In this document: positions 1-9,237 of the stretch, piece by piece | How positions within the stretch are numbered: the first letter of the stretch is position 1 | Layout of the letters: each line of letters starts with the position of its first letter | Source: Saxibacter everestensis | GTDB taxonomy: Bacteria; Actinomycetota; Actinomycetes; Actinomycetales; Brevibacteriaceae | Length of the DNA: 64,000 nucleotides | NCBI RefSeq assembly: GCF_025787225.1 | Contig: NZ_CP090958.1 | Coordinates: 1 to 64,000 of the forward strand | Reading direction: 5' to 3' | The notes under the pieces: model-generated | Told to the model about the DNA's origin: nothing | The model's input: the letters and a program-made list of their open reading frames with translations, nothing else | Databases searched by the model: none | Program-made: the position numbers and the translations under genes

Positions 1-843
1 ATGGGTGCCGCCATTTCCGCGTTCAATCGGAAGATCCCGGTCATCCACCTGGAGGCTGGATTGCGCTCTGGCAACATCGCATCGCCGTTTCCCGAGGAAG
101 CAAACCGAAGGCTGACAAGCCAGGTGACGACTCTTCATCTCGCTCCCACGGATACGTCGAAGCAGAATCTACTGAACGAGGGCGTGAACGCTGTCGACAT
201 CGCGGTCACTGGTAACACCGTGATCGACGCGCTACTTATGACGGTTGCAAAGAACGAGCCGTTCGTGGATCCTCGGCTGGAAATGATCTCCTCATCCGGT
301 AAGCCAGTCCTGCTGGTTACCACTCATCGACGAGAAAACCTTGGAAACTCGATGCAGAATATCGGCCGCGCCCTCGGCCGAATTGCACGGAACAATCCGG
401 GCCATTGGATAATTTTTCCCGCTCATCGCAACCCTCTCATGCGGGAAACTGTGCTGCCTCACCTCGTTGGTCTTCAGAACGTTACGGTTACCGAGCCTCT
501 CGGCTATGGGGAGTTCACCCGGCTGCTGTCGCTTGCGCGAATCGTCCTGACAGATTCAGGTGGCGTGCAGGAGGAAGCGCCGAGCCTTGGAAAGCCTGTG
601 CTTGTAATGCGGGAGAACACCGAGCGGCCGGAAGCCGTGGCGGCGGGCACCGTCCGCTTGATCGGTACCGATGAAGAACGAATTGTTGGTGAAGCTGAAC
701 GCTTAATCCACGATGAGGACCACTTCGATCGAATGGCCAATGCGGTGAATCCCTATGGCGACGGAGCGGCAGCCGCTCGTGCTGTCGCGGCAATCGAGCA
801 CATGTTTCAGGTGGGCACCCGGCTACCGGAGTTCACGAACTAA
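1..843 (+). CDS. wecB: UDP-N-acetylglucosamine 2-epimerase (non-hydrolysing), 5' truncated by window edge
   Basis: This enzyme interconverts UDP-GlcNAc and UDP-ManNAc in the cytoplasm, supplying ManNAc-type sugars for surface polysaccharides. The 280 visible residues carry the family hallmarks: HLEAGLRSG and PFPEEANRR near the start (the two conserved glutamates), VTTHRREN around residue 105 (conserved His), and a C-terminal TDSGGVQEEAPSLGKPVLVMR stretch that binds UDP. Full-length relatives have about 370-380 residues, so roughly 95 N-terminal residues, including the GD(T/S) loop, lie left of base 1. The Met at base 1 is therefore internal. The 108-bp gap to the next gene shows no clear terminator. 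Seen: motifs. Known: family chemistry. Which glycan it serves cannot be told here. Confidence 0.93.
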   Translation: MGAAISAFNRKIPVIHLEAGLRSGNIASPFPEEANRRLTSQVTTLHLAPTDTSKQNLLNEGVNAVDIAVTGNTVIDALLMTVAKNEPFVDPRLEMISSSGKPVLLVTTHRRENLGNSMQNIGRALGRIARNNPGHWIIFPAHRNPLMRETVLPHLVGLQNVTVTEPLGYGEFTRLLSLARIVLTDSGGVQEEAPSLGKPVLVMRENTERPEAVAAGTVRLIGTDEERIVGEAERLIHDEDHFDRMANAVNPYGDGAAAARAVAAIEHMFQVGTRLPEFTN

Positions 844-950
844 GCGAAACAGCTCGCGGGCTTCTCCTGAGACCGATCCGCTCGATATGCAAGACTGGCC
901 CTGCATTTACTGCGTAGGCACCCGTTCCAAACCCCGCAGGAGAGTCCCCG

Positions 951-2534
951 ATGTATGAGCGCTCCAACGCGTCCGCACCCGATACCCGCGATGCCGACCA
1001 ACTGTCCGGTGGAATGAAGGGCTTCTTCAAAGTCCTCCGCGGCATCGAAATCGCCGGCAACAAACTTCCCCATCCATTTTGGCTGTTCTGGATTCTCTCC
1101 GGCATCCTGGCCCTGATCAGCTGGCTGCTCAGTTCGCTCAATGCCAGCGCAATCAACCCGACCGATGGCAAAGAAGTCGTGGTCAAGAATCTGCTCTCCG
1201 GCGAGGGCATCAAGATGATCTTCGAATCGGCGTTGGACAACTTCGCCGGGTTCGCCCCGCTGGCCACCATTGTCACGGTATTGCTGGGAGTTGCCGTCGC
1301 CGAGCACACCGGGATGCTGAAGGCGCTACTGCGTTCCACCGTGGTCAAGGTGCCCACTCCCTATGTCACGCTTGCGCTGGCCTTTGCCGGCACGGTGTCG
1401 CACATCGCCGGTGACGCCGCGTACATCGTGCTGATCCCGTTGGGCGCCCTGCTGTTCAAGGCCGTCGGCAAGAGTCCTGTCATTGGAGTCGTCGTCGCCT
1501 TTGTGTCGATCTCGGCCGGATACGACGCCAGCCCGTTGATCACCACGACCGACGTGCTGCTTTCCGGCCTGACCACCGCCGCCGCGCAGACAGTTGACGC
1601 CGGCTACGTGGTCTCGCCGCTGGCGAACTACTTCTTCTCGCTCGCATCGTCCGTCGTGCTGTCCATCGCCATCACCCTCGTCGTCGAGTTCGTGCTCGCC
1701 CGCCGGCCGGATGCCGGCGCAGATGCGGACGCGCCGGGTGCGGATGACGGCGCGGAGGATCTCGGTGACCTGACCATGAAGCCAGAGGAACTGCGCGGTC
1801 TGCGGAACGTCCTGATCGTATTCCTGGCATTCATTGCGGTCATCGTCCTGGCGATGATCCCGGGCAACTCTCCGCTGCGCGGCGAGGACGGCGCGATCGT
1901 GCAGTCGACGTTGTTCTCCGGCGTGGCCTTCATCCTCGGCATCATGTTCACCCTGCTGGGCTATGTCTACGGCAAGACCGCCGGCACCCTGACCAGTGCC
2001 AGGGAAGTCCCCGCCATGATGGCCGACGGCCTTCGGACCCTAGCGCCGATCCTGGTGCTGTTCTTCGCGATTTCGCAGTTCCTCGGCTACTTCAAATGGA
2101 CCGGCCTTTCCACTGTGCTCGCGGTGCACGGCTCGGAGACGCTGCAGAGCCTGAACGCGCATCCGTTGCTGATCCTGGCCGGCGTGATCGTGATGGTCAC
2201 CTTGATCAATCTCGTGGTGACCAGCGGCTCCGCACAGTGGGCGCTCGTCGCCCCGGTGATCGTGCCGATGCTGATGTACCTGGACATCTCGCCGGAGACG
2301 ACCCAGGCCGTGTACCGGATCGCGGATTCCTGCACCAACGCCATCACCCCGATGAGCCCTTACTTCGTGATGGCACTCGGCTTCCTGCAGCGTTACAAGA
2401 AGAACGCCGGCATCGGCACGCTGCTGTCGTTTACCTTGCCGCTCGTCATCGTGATGCTCGTGGTCTGGTGCCTGTTGTTCGCCGTTTGGTACCTGCTCGG
2501 CATCGACCTTGGGCCCGGGGCACCGGTGCGCTAG
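951..2534 (+). CDS. AbgT-family transporter (p-aminobenzoyl-glutamate type)
   Basis: A 527-residue polytopic inner-membrane protein of the AbgT family, whose members import p-aminobenzoyl-glutamate or export sulfonamide-type antimetabolites using an ion gradient. Many hydrophobic segments are visible from residue 42 on. The conserved AbgT stretches around residues 95-110 (LDNFAGFAPLATIVTVLLG), 155-195 (GDAAYIVLIPLGA and SISAGYDASPL) and near the C-terminus (DSCTNAITPMSPYF) are present. A GCAGGAGAG ribosome site sits 7 nt before the ATG. No peptidase or folate gene adjoins it, so import and drug export remain equally possible. An M20 peptidase of the glutamate-carboxypeptidase type lies at 13.3 kb but is not linked. 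Confidence 0.9.
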   Translation: MYERSNASAPDTRDADQLSGGMKGFFKVLRGIEIAGNKLPHPFWLFWILSGILALISWLLSSLNASAINPTDGKEVVVKNLLSGEGIKMIFESALDNFAGFAPLATIVTVLLGVAVAEHTGMLKALLRSTVVKVPTPYVTLALAFAGTVSHIAGDAAYIVLIPLGALLFKAVGKSPVIGVVVAFVSISAGYDASPLITTTDVLLSGLTTAAAQTVDAGYVVSPLANYFFSLASSVVLSIAITLVVEFVLARRPDAGADADAPGADDGAEDLGDLTMKPEELRGLRNVLIVFLAFIAVIVLAMIPGNSPLRGEDGAIVQSTLFSGVAFILGIMFTLLGYVYGKTAGTLTSAREVPAMMADGLRTLAPILVLFFAISQFLGYFKWTGLSTVLAVHGSETLQSLNAHPLLILAGVIVMVTLINLVVTSGSAQWALVAPVIVPMLMYLDISPETTQAVYRIADSCTNAITPMSPYFVMALGFLQRYKKNAGIGTLLSFTLPLVIVMLVVWCLLFAVWYLLGIDLGPGAPVR

Positions 2535-2634
2535 GCAGCGCGGGCAGCAGCTGGCGCGGGACGGGTCGATTGCCGGCGCGGGAAGCAGTCGCGGGAAGTT
2601 CAAGCAGGGGAGCGGACGTGATGGCCATTCCCCG

Positions 2635-2727
2635 GCTTATCAAACGTTAGTCACCTAACGTTTGATAAGCAGACTGATGGCCTTTCCATTCGCTTATCAA
2701 ACGATAGCCAACTAACGTTTGATAAAG
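2635..2727. promoter_or_regulatory. Two tandem long dyads, probable operator of the fic gene
   Basis: Dyad 1 (2635-2670) has two perfectly complementary 16-bp arms around a 4-nt centre; its core half-site is TTATCAAACGTTAG. Dyad 2 (2692-2727) has the same architecture with 13 of 16 matches between arms. The two start 57 bp apart. The second ends 7 bp before the Fic ATG, so a bound protein would cover the promoter and start region. There is no T-run, which argues against a terminator for the upstream transporter. The Fic protein has a C-terminal winged-helix-like region, so autoregulation is the simplest reading (inference). Confidence 0.75.
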
Positions 2728-2734
2728 TTGAGTG

Positions 2735-3958
2735 ATGTTGAACGATCGGACGGCTGCGTCCTGGCCTGCCGTGGGTTGGGAATCGCAACCCTGGCAAATA
2801 CCGGACGCCGGCGCAATTTCGAGGACCCGGCGCAGGAAACATCTAGGGGACTACAGTGCTGCCATCGCGCCGCCGATCGCCGACCAGGATCCGAGGCTAC
2901 CGACTGAACTCCTCGCCGAATCAGAGGACGCGGCTGCACAGATTGTTCGCTTTGATGAGTACTCGTCCGCTCGGCTGGGCAACCACGGCGAAGAGATTGC
3001 CCCTATGGCAGCGGTTCTCTTGCGTAGTGAGTCGGCAGCGTCATCGCAGATCGAGAATCTCACGGTCGGAGCTCGGCAGCTTGCCTTGGCCGAATTGGGT
3101 GAGCGCAGCAGCAGGAATGCCAGCATCGTCGCGAGCAATGTTCGTGCGATGCAGGCCGCGAACGAGCTGTCCGAGAAGATCGATGAGTCGTCGATTCTGG
3201 AGATGCACCGCGCTCTGCTCGCCGGGACGCAGCCGGACACGGCTGGGCAGTTTCGGCAGCAACAAGTGTGGATCGGCGGCACGGGTGTCGGTCCACACCA
3301 GGCGATGTTCGTGCCCCCGCACCACTCCCGGGTACGCGATTCGATCAGAGACTTGGTCGGATTCATTGCACGAGAAGACATCCCGGTACTTCCGCAGACG
3401 GCAATTGCTCACGCCCAGTTCGAGACAATTCACCCGTTCACCGACGGTAATGGCCGGACCGGTAGGGCATTGATGCAGGCGATGCTGCGCCAGAAGGAGT
3501 TGACGCAGCGGGTGACGGTCCCGGTCTCCGCCGGCCTCTTGACCGAGACCGACCAGTATTTCGATGCCCTCATGCGCTTTCGGGAAGGCGATCCGAAACC
3601 CATTGTCAGTTGTACGAACGACGCTGTCTTCGCATCAATCGCCAATGGGCGGCTGCTCGTTGATGAGTTGGCCGATATTCGAGCAATCTTAAGGACGCGC
3701 ATCACGGCGCGCAGGGACGCAGCGGTGTGGCGGCTGGGCGACGCCGTCATCACTCAGCCGGTGATCAACACGTCGTGGGTGGCGAGTCATTTGGGAGTGA
3801 GCTGGGTGGCTGCTCAGCGAGCAATAACCCAGCTGGCTGATGCCGGGATCCTGGTCGCGACAAGTAAACAAGCGAGGAACCGTACCTGGGAATGCCGCGA
3901 GGTACTGCAGGCGCTGGATGATTTCTCCGCCAGGGCAGGTCGTCGCATCCGCGTCTAG
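2735..3958 (+). CDS. Fic-domain protein (class II, probable AMPylator) with C-terminal winged-helix region
   Basis: Fic enzymes usually transfer AMP to hydroxyl side chains of target proteins. This 407-residue protein has a Fic_N-type N-terminal region, an inhibitory helix motif SSQIEN (about residue 103-108) upstream of the catalytic core, and the canonical loop HPFTDGNGRTGR (about 233-244) with catalytic His. The order inhibitory helix then core defines class II Fic proteins, where the Glu blocks ATP binding until relieved. The last 90 residues look like a winged helix-turn-helix (SWVASHLGVSWVAAQRAITQL). The GTG at 2732 or ATG at 2735 lies directly behind the dyads with no good ribosome site, so the transcript may be leaderless. 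Target unknown; no antitoxin gene adjoins. Confidence 0.9.
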   Translation: MLNDRTAASWPAVGWESQPWQIPDAGAISRTRRRKHLGDYSAAIAPPIADQDPRLPTELLAESEDAAAQIVRFDEYSSARLGNHGEEIAPMAAVLLRSESAASSQIENLTVGARQLALAELGERSSRNASIVASNVRAMQAANELSEKIDESSILEMHRALLAGTQPDTAGQFRQQQVWIGGTGVGPHQAMFVPPHHSRVRDSIRDLVGFIAREDIPVLPQTAIAHAQFETIHPFTDGNGRTGRALMQAMLRQKELTQRVTVPVSAGLLTETDQYFDALMRFREGDPKPIVSCTNDAVFASIANGRLLVDELADIRAILRTRITARRDAAVWRLGDAVITQPVINTSWVASHLGVSWVAAQRAITQLADAGILVATSKQARNRTWECREVLQALDDFSARAGRRIRV

Positions 3959-4008
3959 TTGCCGTTCGATCGGGCTGCGGCCCGCGGCATTCGCGCCCGG
4001 TTGCCGGT

Positions 4009-6771
4009 CTACTCCCTGCCTGCCTGTCGTGCGAACAGCACGTTCAGCTGAGCCCGAGACGCGACCCCGAGCTTCCGATAGATAGTGGTCAGCTTCGACT
4101 CGACGGTGCGCACCGACACGAACAGGTCGTCTGCGATCTGTTTGTTCCGGTGCCCGGCTATCGCCCTGTTGGCGATCAACCGTTCGGCCTCGTCGAGCCG
4201 ATCGAGCAGCCGTCGGGTCGGATCACTCGGTGTCTCCCAGGCGGCGTCGACGAGCGCCGCGGCATGGTCCGCCCAACCGGCCGCTCCCAGCTCGGTATAG
4301 ATCAGCTGCGCCATCGATCCGGCCTTGCGAGCTTCTGCCAGATACCCGAGGCTCAGTAGCCTGCGGCTGAAGCAGCTGAATGTTCTGGCGCGGTCGAAAT
4401 CGCTGTCCTCGGGGCGAAATGAATCCAGAGCGGCTTTGAATAGAGACAGTGAACGATCCCCGTCGGCGAGCAGGGCTGTGCATCTTGCAATCACCAACCT
4501 GCCTGGGCGTGAGGGTCGCGTACCTACTCGGGTCCGGCACTCACGGAGCACCTGCCCGGCCACATCTTGGCGGCCGAGCGACACCAGGACCTCCACCAGA
4601 TCGCCCAGGTAGCGCAAAGTGATGGATATCGGAAGGTCGCCACCAAGCTGGCGGGCGCGGGACAGGCACTGGAACGCCTCAGTGTTATCACCGCGCTGCA
4701 GGGCAAAACGGCCGCGATGCGCCCAGAACTCGGTGGCTGTGGCGGTCGGGGTTTCTTCGTCGAGATCATGGGCTGGGTCGGCGACAGCGGGTTCCTGCTT
4801 CCCTGGTGCCTGGTGGCACCATGACGCAAGCATTCGATGCAGTACCGGATAGATCCATTGGCGGTGCGGTGCAGCGACGATTGCGGAAGTCGCCTCCTCC
4901 GCCTGATGAAGGCTGCCGGCCCGGACTTCGCTCTCGGCAAGTCGATACTTGCTGATTCGCGCCCATACTGAGATATCGGAGTAGTGCCGCGATTGCACGA
5001 CGGCGAAGATGTCGCGGGCCATACCGTAGCAGTCCGCATAGCTCAGGCTGTGGCCAAGAATGATCAGGATCGAATCCGGGATGTCTGCCAATCCGTCCCG
5101 GGTCAGGGTTTCGTACATCCGGCGCGCGGGTGCCGGGTCGCCGTCCAACCCGGCTACAAAGCAGTTCACGATCTGGCCAAGGAGCGATGTCTGCGCCGTG
5201 ACGGGGGAGAACTGCACAGCCCGGGCCAACAGGCGGCGGCTGGTTTCCAGGTCCCAATCGCTGGCGTAGTAATTCGCGGCTATAAACAACAGGGACGCCG
5301 CGCCATCCGGATCCATCGCTCCGTACTCGGCAACCGGCTCTTCGATCATCTCGCGCCGAAGGATCTGCGATCCGGTGTACTCCAACTGAACGGTCAGCGC
5401 GGCGAGCCGCAGGCGGGCAGTCGGGTTGCTCGTCATGCCCCGCGCAAAATGGATGTACCTGGCCGCGTAGCCAAACTCGCCCCGGGCAAACATAGCCTGC
5501 GCGAATTGGGCAAGCGGTTGTGCGAGGTCTTGCACAGCGGTGCGCAGGCTGAGTGCGCGTTCAACGCTTTCGATGCCGGCGCTGACCAGCCCACCTCCGG
5601 CCAGCGATATCCCTGCGTCCAACAGCTCGTGCGCCGTGCCATTCGCGCAGTGGACGAAGCTCAGATGCCACACCGCCGCCGCCGGAGCGATACCGCGGGA
5701 GAGGTTGAACATCGTCAGGTGCATGCGCAAGCGGTCCGCGGCAGGTAGCTGCCAGTAGACCGCTGACCGCACGAGCGGACTGCTGACCTCCACCCGTTCG
5801 CCGTTGCGAATAGCCAGGTCGCTGCTCAGCAACTCATCCAGGTCCGCTGATTCCGCATCGGCCAGCCGTTTCACGATTCGGAGGTCTACGGAGTGCGTCG
5901 TCGACAGGGCGACGAGCAGACGTCTGGCAGGTCGGCTTAGCTGCGCAAGCAGCGAATCGACGTGCCGGATGGTGGTTGGTCCAAGCCTGAGCGGGAATGT
6001 CAGGGCCTCGCGCCCAGAACGCTGAGCGGAGCCGAGCCGGCCGACGATCTCCCTGATGGCCTGAGGACGCCTCTGGCCTACGCCGGCCACCTCTCGCATC
6101 GTCACTGGGTCGGCGGATGGGCCCGCCAATGCTGTTGCGAATTCTGTTGATTCGTCCAGATCAAGCTCGTTCAGGTGGATCACTGGAAGTCCGGCGAACG
6201 GGCTGGCCGGCGCTGCCTGCCGGACGGCGAGAACCATCCGCAAGCCGATACCTTGCGGCCGGCGGCACAAGTACCCCAGAGCCGCCTGACTATCCGGATC
6301 CAGCTGATCGGCGTCATCGACCAGGAGGCAGGTCGGCGGCAGCTCGGAACGCCGCAGCGCGCGGCGAAGAGTTGCCGCCACAACTGAGCCATGGGCATCG
6401 CCTTCGTCGACCGATCGCGCCGGCCCTGCGGTATTGCCTGTGGCATCGCCTCCGGCATCGCCAGTGGGACCGCCTCCGGCGGCCGATCCGGCCGAGGCGA
6501 GTGGCGCCGTCAACTGCGCAACGAGAAGGTTCTTTACCCGCGCGGCAGATAGCTTGTCGGCAAGCATTGAGATCCCGGAAAGCGGTCCGGTCCCCATCGA
6601 TCCGCCGCTCAGGTATACGGTGTGCGCCGGAACCAGCCGGCGAGCCACCTCGGCCAGCAGCGCAGATTTGCCATTGCCTGCTGCCCCCTCAATGAGTAGC
6701 GTTCCCTCTCGCGGTGCCGCCGCGAGCGCAAGGATCCGCTCCAGTTCGTCTTTACGACCGGCAAACGGCAC
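4009..6771 (-). CDS. LuxR-family regulator with N-terminal ATPase (LAL type)
   Basis: Large ATP-binding LuxR regulators use an AAA-like STAND ATPase module and a C-terminal LuxR HTH to activate catabolic or secondary-metabolite genes. Seen: Walker A GAAGNGKS close to the N-terminus, Walker B CLLVDDADQLD, a long helical TPR-like middle, and a C-terminal LuxR HTH (NKQIADDLFVSVRTVESKL, then YRKLGVASRAQL). I chose the GTG at 6771 because GGAGGAAAG lies 7 nt upstream and the protein then opens with MPFAGRKDELERIL, the usual LAL start; the frame is open up to 7038, but that extension runs through AT-rich promoter DNA. Length about 920 residues, normal for the family. It is divergent from the organic-acid operon and may regulate it (inference). 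A Gly/Ala-rich insert follows Walker A at about residues 85-115. Confidence 0.9.
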   Translation of the reverse strand: MPFAGRKDELERILALAAAPREGTLLIEGAAGNGKSALLAEVARRLVPAHTVYLSGGSMGTGPLSGISMLADKLSAARVKNLLVAQLTAPLASAGSAAGGGPTGDAGGDATGNTAGPARSVDEGDAHGSVVAATLRRALRRSELPPTCLLVDDADQLDPDSQAALGYLCRRPQGIGLRMVLAVRQAAPASPFAGLPVIHLNELDLDESTEFATALAGPSADPVTMREVAGVGQRRPQAIREIVGRLGSAQRSGREALTFPLRLGPTTIRHVDSLLAQLSRPARRLLVALSTTHSVDLRIVKRLADAESADLDELLSSDLAIRNGERVEVSSPLVRSAVYWQLPAADRLRMHLTMFNLSRGIAPAAAVWHLSFVHCANGTAHELLDAGISLAGGGLVSAGIESVERALSLRTAVQDLAQPLAQFAQAMFARGEFGYAARYIHFARGMTSNPTARLRLAALTVQLEYTGSQILRREMIEEPVAEYGAMDPDGAASLLFIAANYYASDWDLETSRRLLARAVQFSPVTAQTSLLGQIVNCFVAGLDGDPAPARRMYETLTRDGLADIPDSILIILGHSLSYADCYGMARDIFAVVQSRHYSDISVWARISKYRLAESEVRAGSLHQAEEATSAIVAAPHRQWIYPVLHRMLASWCHQAPGKQEPAVADPAHDLDEETPTATATEFWAHRGRFALQRGDNTEAFQCLSRARQLGGDLPISITLRYLGDLVEVLVSLGRQDVAGQVLRECRTRVGTRPSRPGRLVIARCTALLADGDRSLSLFKAALDSFRPEDSDFDRARTFSCFSRRLLSLGYLAEARKAGSMAQLIYTELGAAGWADHAAALVDAAWETPSDPTRRLLDRLDEAERLIANRAIAGHRNKQIADDLFVSVRTVESKLTTIYRKLGVASRAQLNVLFARQAGRE

Positions 6772-7031
6772 GCGCTTTCCTCCACTTTGTGCACACAACT
6801 CCCGGAATTCCACACTGGGGGTGCAGGGCCGGAGCCGGTTGCTGTTGTGAACCGGCTGTTGTGAACCGGCAGGACACCTCGCCGACGATCGCTCGCTAAT
6901 CGACGACGCTGGTGAGTGCCAGGGATTCGTCGTCAAGGCCACCCTGGATGGGTAGATAAACCGGAAGTTCTCATATAGTGGCAAATGCTCTCGTGCTGGC
7001 TTTCGAAACGGTACATATTCTCGGCAAACCA

Positions 7032-7061
7032 TTGACACTTATTACTGGTCCGGGCTAATTT
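7032..7061 (+). promoter_or_regulatory. Candidate sigma-70 promoter of the organic-acid operon
   Basis: TTGACA at 7032-7037 and TAATTT at 7056-7061 are separated by 18 bp, inside the AT-rich part of the 362-bp gap between the LAL regulator and the lyase gene. No other gene is visible in that gap. The position about 70 bp before the lyase start fits, but the assignment rests only on hexamer similarity. Confidence 0.35.
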
Positions 7062-7133
7062 AGTTGCAAATTTCGTTTTAATGTCTGCTTGGTCAGCGAT
7101 CCCATATATTGGGAGATCGGTGCGAGTGAATCA

Positions 7134-8075
7134 ATGTCGATTCCTATTACTGAGAGCATCACCGTTATTGACACGACCCTTCGAGACGGTCTCCAGATCG
7201 AAGACCGAGTGGTGCCGACTGCCCTGAAGGTCGAGATCGCCCGTGCCCTCGTTGACGCCGGCTTCCGGCATCTGGAGATTGGTTCGTTCGTCAATCCCAA
7301 AAAGGTTCCACAGATGGCCGACACCGCCGAGCTCTACCGCGAGCTCGGCTCGCTGGAGGACGAGGGTGTCACCCTTTACTCACTGGTGTTCAATGCCAAG
7401 GGCGCTCAGCGAGCCGTCGATGCCGGTGCCCTTCAGGTGAAGCTCGTCATATCGGCCAGTGAAGGCCACTCCCGGTCCAACTCGGACTCGTCCATTGCCC
7501 AGGCCGGTGACCGCCTGCTGGCTGCGATCCAGGTGCTAAAAGCCAACAACGTGGCGTTCGAGGTCGGCACCGCCGTCAGCTTTATCTGCCCGATCGACGG
7601 TCCTACGCCTCCGCAGAACCTGGTCAGCATCCTGGAACCGCTGGTCGCTGAAGGTGCGGCGGGAGTCGGGGTAGCCGACACGATCGGCAATGCCAATCCG
7701 AGGATGGTCCGCACCGGGACGAAAGCGGTGCAGCAGGCATTCCCCGATATGCCCATCACCGTCCATCTGCACGACACCTACAATTTCGGGATAGCCAACG
7801 TCGTGACCACTCTCGAGATGGGTATCACCCGGTTCGATGCCACGCTCGGCGGGCTGGGCGGCTGTCCGTTCGCGCCAGGAGCTGCTGGCAACATCGGATC
7901 CGACGACCTGATCCACTTGCTGCACCGTGAGGGGTATTCCACCGGTATCGACACCGAGAAGCTTGCCGGGATCAGGCCGACGCTGACCAGGGCGATCGGC
8001 CACCCGCTCAGCTCCAAACTGTCGACCATTCCAGCGGTTCCCGAACCGGCCCCCATTGGCAGGGCAAGCCGATGA
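7134..8075 (+). CDS. HMG-CoA-lyase-like acyl-CoA lyase
   Basis: HMG-CoA-lyase-type aldolases cleave 3-hydroxy-3-methylacyl-CoAs with a divalent metal. Seen: DTTLRDGLQIED at the N-terminus (conserved Arg-Asp), the metal-ligand motif HLHDT around residue 220, and GGLGGCPFAPGAAGN (around 250-264), the HMG-CoA-lyase signature with the active-site Cys and the metal-binding Asn. The ATG at 7134 gives 313 residues; an in-frame TTG at 7089 adds 15 residues that match nothing. The 3' end overlaps the CoA-transferase start by ATGA. With a CoA-transferase and a tricarboxylate transporter alongside, the likely role is cleaving the CoA ester of an imported branched hydroxy-acid such as HMG or citramalate (inference). 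Confidence 0.9.
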   Translation: MSIPITESITVIDTTLRDGLQIEDRVVPTALKVEIARALVDAGFRHLEIGSFVNPKKVPQMADTAELYRELGSLEDEGVTLYSLVFNAKGAQRAVDAGALQVKLVISASEGHSRSNSDSSIAQAGDRLLAAIQVLKANNVAFEVGTAVSFICPIDGPTPPQNLVSILEPLVAEGAAGVGVADTIGNANPRMVRTGTKAVQQAFPDMPITVHLHDTYNFGIANVVTTLEMGITRFDATLGGLGGCPFAPGAAGNIGSDDLIHLLHREGYSTGIDTEKLAGIRPTLTRAIGHPLSSKLSTIPAVPEPAPIGRASR

Positions 8076-9217
8076 CATTGCCGTTGACCGGCGTCCGGGT
8101 CATTGAGTTCTCTCACATGGTGATGGGGCCCAGCTGTGGCTTGATTCTTGCCGACCTCGGCGCCGAGGTGATCAAGGTCGAACCGCGTGGCAGGGGCGAC
8201 AAGACCCGTTACCTGCCCGGTTCGGGCAGTGGATTGTTCGCAACGTTCAATCGGAACAAGAAAAGTGTGCAGCTCGACATCGCCGACCCGGGCGACTACG
8301 CCCAGATCGTCGAACTGGCGGAGTCGGCCCAGGTGGTGATCGAGAACTTCCGTCCCGGGAAGATGGACCAGTACGGCCTCGGGTTCAATGACGTCAAACA
8401 GTTCAATCCCACCATCATCTATTGCTCACTGAAGGGCTTTTTGAGTGGGCCTTACGGCGACCGATCGGCGCTCGACGAGGTTGTCCAGATGCTCGGTGGA
8501 CTGGCCTACATGACCGGCCCGCCCGGACAGCCACTGCGAGTGGGCGCCTCGGTCAACGACATTATGGGCGGCATGTTCGGCGTCATCGGCGTCATCTCGT
8601 CTTTGTTGAAAAACAAGGACAACCCGGAGCCCGCCCACATCACCAGCGCGCTGTTCGAGAACACCGCGTTCCTGGTGGGCAACCATATGGTGCAGTCGGA
8701 AATGACCGGCGAGGTAGTCAAGCCGATGCCTGCCCGCCTGGCATCCTGGGCGATCTACGACATCTTCCGCTCCAAGAGCGATGAGATGGTGTTCGTGGCC
8801 GCCGTCAGCGACACCCAGTGGGCCGCATTGTGTCGCGAATTTTCGCTGCTGGACCTGCTCGAGGACGTAGCGCTGACCGACAATACCGGCCGGGTCGAGA
8901 ACCGAGACTACATCCACCGACGGTTACAGACTCAGTTGCAGCATTTCGAGGTCGACGAGATCGAACATCGGTGCGAACGCTCCGGATTGCCATGCGCCAG
9001 GGTCAACCGGCCCGATCAGCTGCTCGACGACCCGCACCTGTCCGCCAGTGGGGCGTTCACTCCGGTATACGAAGGCACCGACGCCGAAGTTCGGGTGCCG
9101 CTACTGCCGTTGGAGCTCAACGGGGAGCGCCTGGCTAAACGGATGGACATCCCGAAACCGGGTGAACACGACGAGGAGCTTTTGTCCCACCACGACGAAC
9201 AGATTCTTTCCGAATAA
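8072..9217 (+). CDS. CaiB/BaiF family class III CoA-transferase
   Basis: Class III CoA-transferases move CoA from a donor such as succinyl-CoA to a carboxylic acid through an aspartyl-CoA intermediate. The 381 residues show the typical N-terminus (PLTGVRVIEFSHMVMGPSCG, ADLGAEVIKVEP), VIENFRPGKMDQYGL, and RVGASVNDIMGGMFG, in which the conserved Asp is the expected nucleophile. It is translationally coupled to the lyase by a 4-nt overlap and precedes the Tct transporter genes, so it probably activates the imported acid before the lyase splits it. Substrate not determinable from sequence. Confidence 0.92.
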   Translation: MTLPLTGVRVIEFSHMVMGPSCGLILADLGAEVIKVEPRGRGDKTRYLPGSGSGLFATFNRNKKSVQLDIADPGDYAQIVELAESAQVVIENFRPGKMDQYGLGFNDVKQFNPTIIYCSLKGFLSGPYGDRSALDEVVQMLGGLAYMTGPPGQPLRVGASVNDIMGGMFGVIGVISSLLKNKDNPEPAHITSALFENTAFLVGNHMVQSEMTGEVVKPMPARLASWAIYDIFRSKSDEMVFVAAVSDTQWAALCREFSLLDLLEDVALTDNTGRVENRDYIHRRLQTQLQHFEVDEIEHRCERSGLPCARVNRPDQLLDDPHLSASGAFTPVYEGTDAEVRVPLLPLELNGERLAKRMDIPKPGEHDEELLSHHDEQILSE

Positions 9218-9237
9218 AGAAAACTGGAGGGGAAATC

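Noticed and set aside
1-3. ATG at base 1 as the true start of the epimerase
   Set aside because: About 95 conserved N-terminal residues of the family, including the GD(T/S) loop, would be missing; the Met matches an internal family position.
2635-2670. First dyad as the terminator of the AbgT transporter gene
   Set aside because: The hairpin is repeated with the same geometry next to the Fic start and has no U-tract, so an operator explains it better.
6772-7038. N-terminal extension of the LAL regulator to 7038
   Set aside because: An ideal ribosome site precedes GTG 6771, the extension has no family similarity, and it covers the divergent promoter region.
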